From: Rubrobacteraceae bacterium
GTDB lineage: Bacteria > Actinomycetota > Rubrobacteria > Rubrobacterales > Rubrobacteraceae
Reading direction: 5' to 3'
DNA: 5,241 nt
NCBI GenBank assembly: GCA_029240775.1
Contig: JARDZQ010000166.1
Span: 1-5,241, forward strand
Shown: in pieces, positions 5,214 to 5,241 of the stretch
Position numbering within the stretch: the stretch's first letter is position 1
Layout of the letters: every line of letters begins with the position of its first letter
Notes under the pieces: model-generated
The model's database searches: none
The model's input: only the letters and a program-made list of their open reading frames with translations
What the model was told of the DNA's origin: nothing
Position numbers and translations under genes: made by a program

Positions 5214-5241
5214 ATGAGTGGAGAGCCGGTGGAGCTAGAGG
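5214..5241 (+). CDS. Possible start of a further gene, cut by the window end
   Basis: An ATG four bases after the stop of the helical protein opens a frame M-S-G-E-P-V-E-L-E that runs off the window. The purine-rich AGGGGG before it is nearly adjacent to the ATG, so the ribosome binding site is not ideal, though coupling to the preceding gene is possible. Only nine codons are visible and nothing can be said of its function. Confidence 0.35.

Overview
This is a GC-rich window with dense, mostly same-length bacterial enzyme genes, strong GGAGG-type ribosome binding sites and frequent GTG starts. The gene content (a luciferase-like, probably F420-dependent oxidoreductase, a zinc-less quinone-oxidoreductase-type dehydrogenase, an OsmC fragment and a PEBP/YbhB protein) fits a high-GC actinobacterium, perhaps of the Rubrobacter type. 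The lineage is an inference from composition and gene families. No rRNA, tRNA, CRISPR array, insertion sequence or clear intrinsic terminator was seen.

Left part (1-2116, all + strand). The window opens inside the last 53 codons of a gene whose tail looks like an amidohydrolase/cytosine-deaminase-like enzyme. Seventeen bases after its stop is an overlooked 40-codon ORF (179-301) with its own AAGGAG ribosome binding site and a Cys-Gly-Cys-Pro-His motif. Then come an MDR-family NAD(P)H:quinone-oxidoreductase-like gene (399-1379), a single-domain cupin (1447-1845) and the N-terminal half of an OsmC-family protein (1877-2116). The last three are closely spaced, each has a good ribosome binding site, and they could form one redox or stress-related transcript.

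Middle part (2117-3772, - strand). A 148-bp convergent gap separates the OsmC fragment from a YbhB/YbcL-type PEBP gene (2726-2265), which lies downstream of a luciferase-like monooxygenase gene (3772-2948) on the same strand. Upstream of the well-supported ATG of the PEBP gene, the same frame stays open and encodes what looks like a lipoprotein signal peptide with an LPSC lipobox. It has no good start codon, so this gene may make a lipoprotein, a cytosolic protein, or both.

Right part (3773-5241, + strand). A 163-bp divergent intergenic region leads to a ketopantoate-reductase-family gene (3936-4823) that keeps the catalytic Lys and Glu but lacks the two Asn that hold pantoate in the E. coli enzyme. 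It is probably a paralogue with another substrate. A 105-aa, proline-free, lysine-free helical/coiled-coil protein of unknown function follows (4892-5209), and a possible further gene starts at 5214 and runs off the end.

I found no clear new multi-gene system. The observations most worth a second look are the 40-aa Cys-motif ORF, the half-length OsmC gene, the PEBP gene with a cryptic lipoprotein leader, and the altered active site of the ketopantoate-reductase paralogue.
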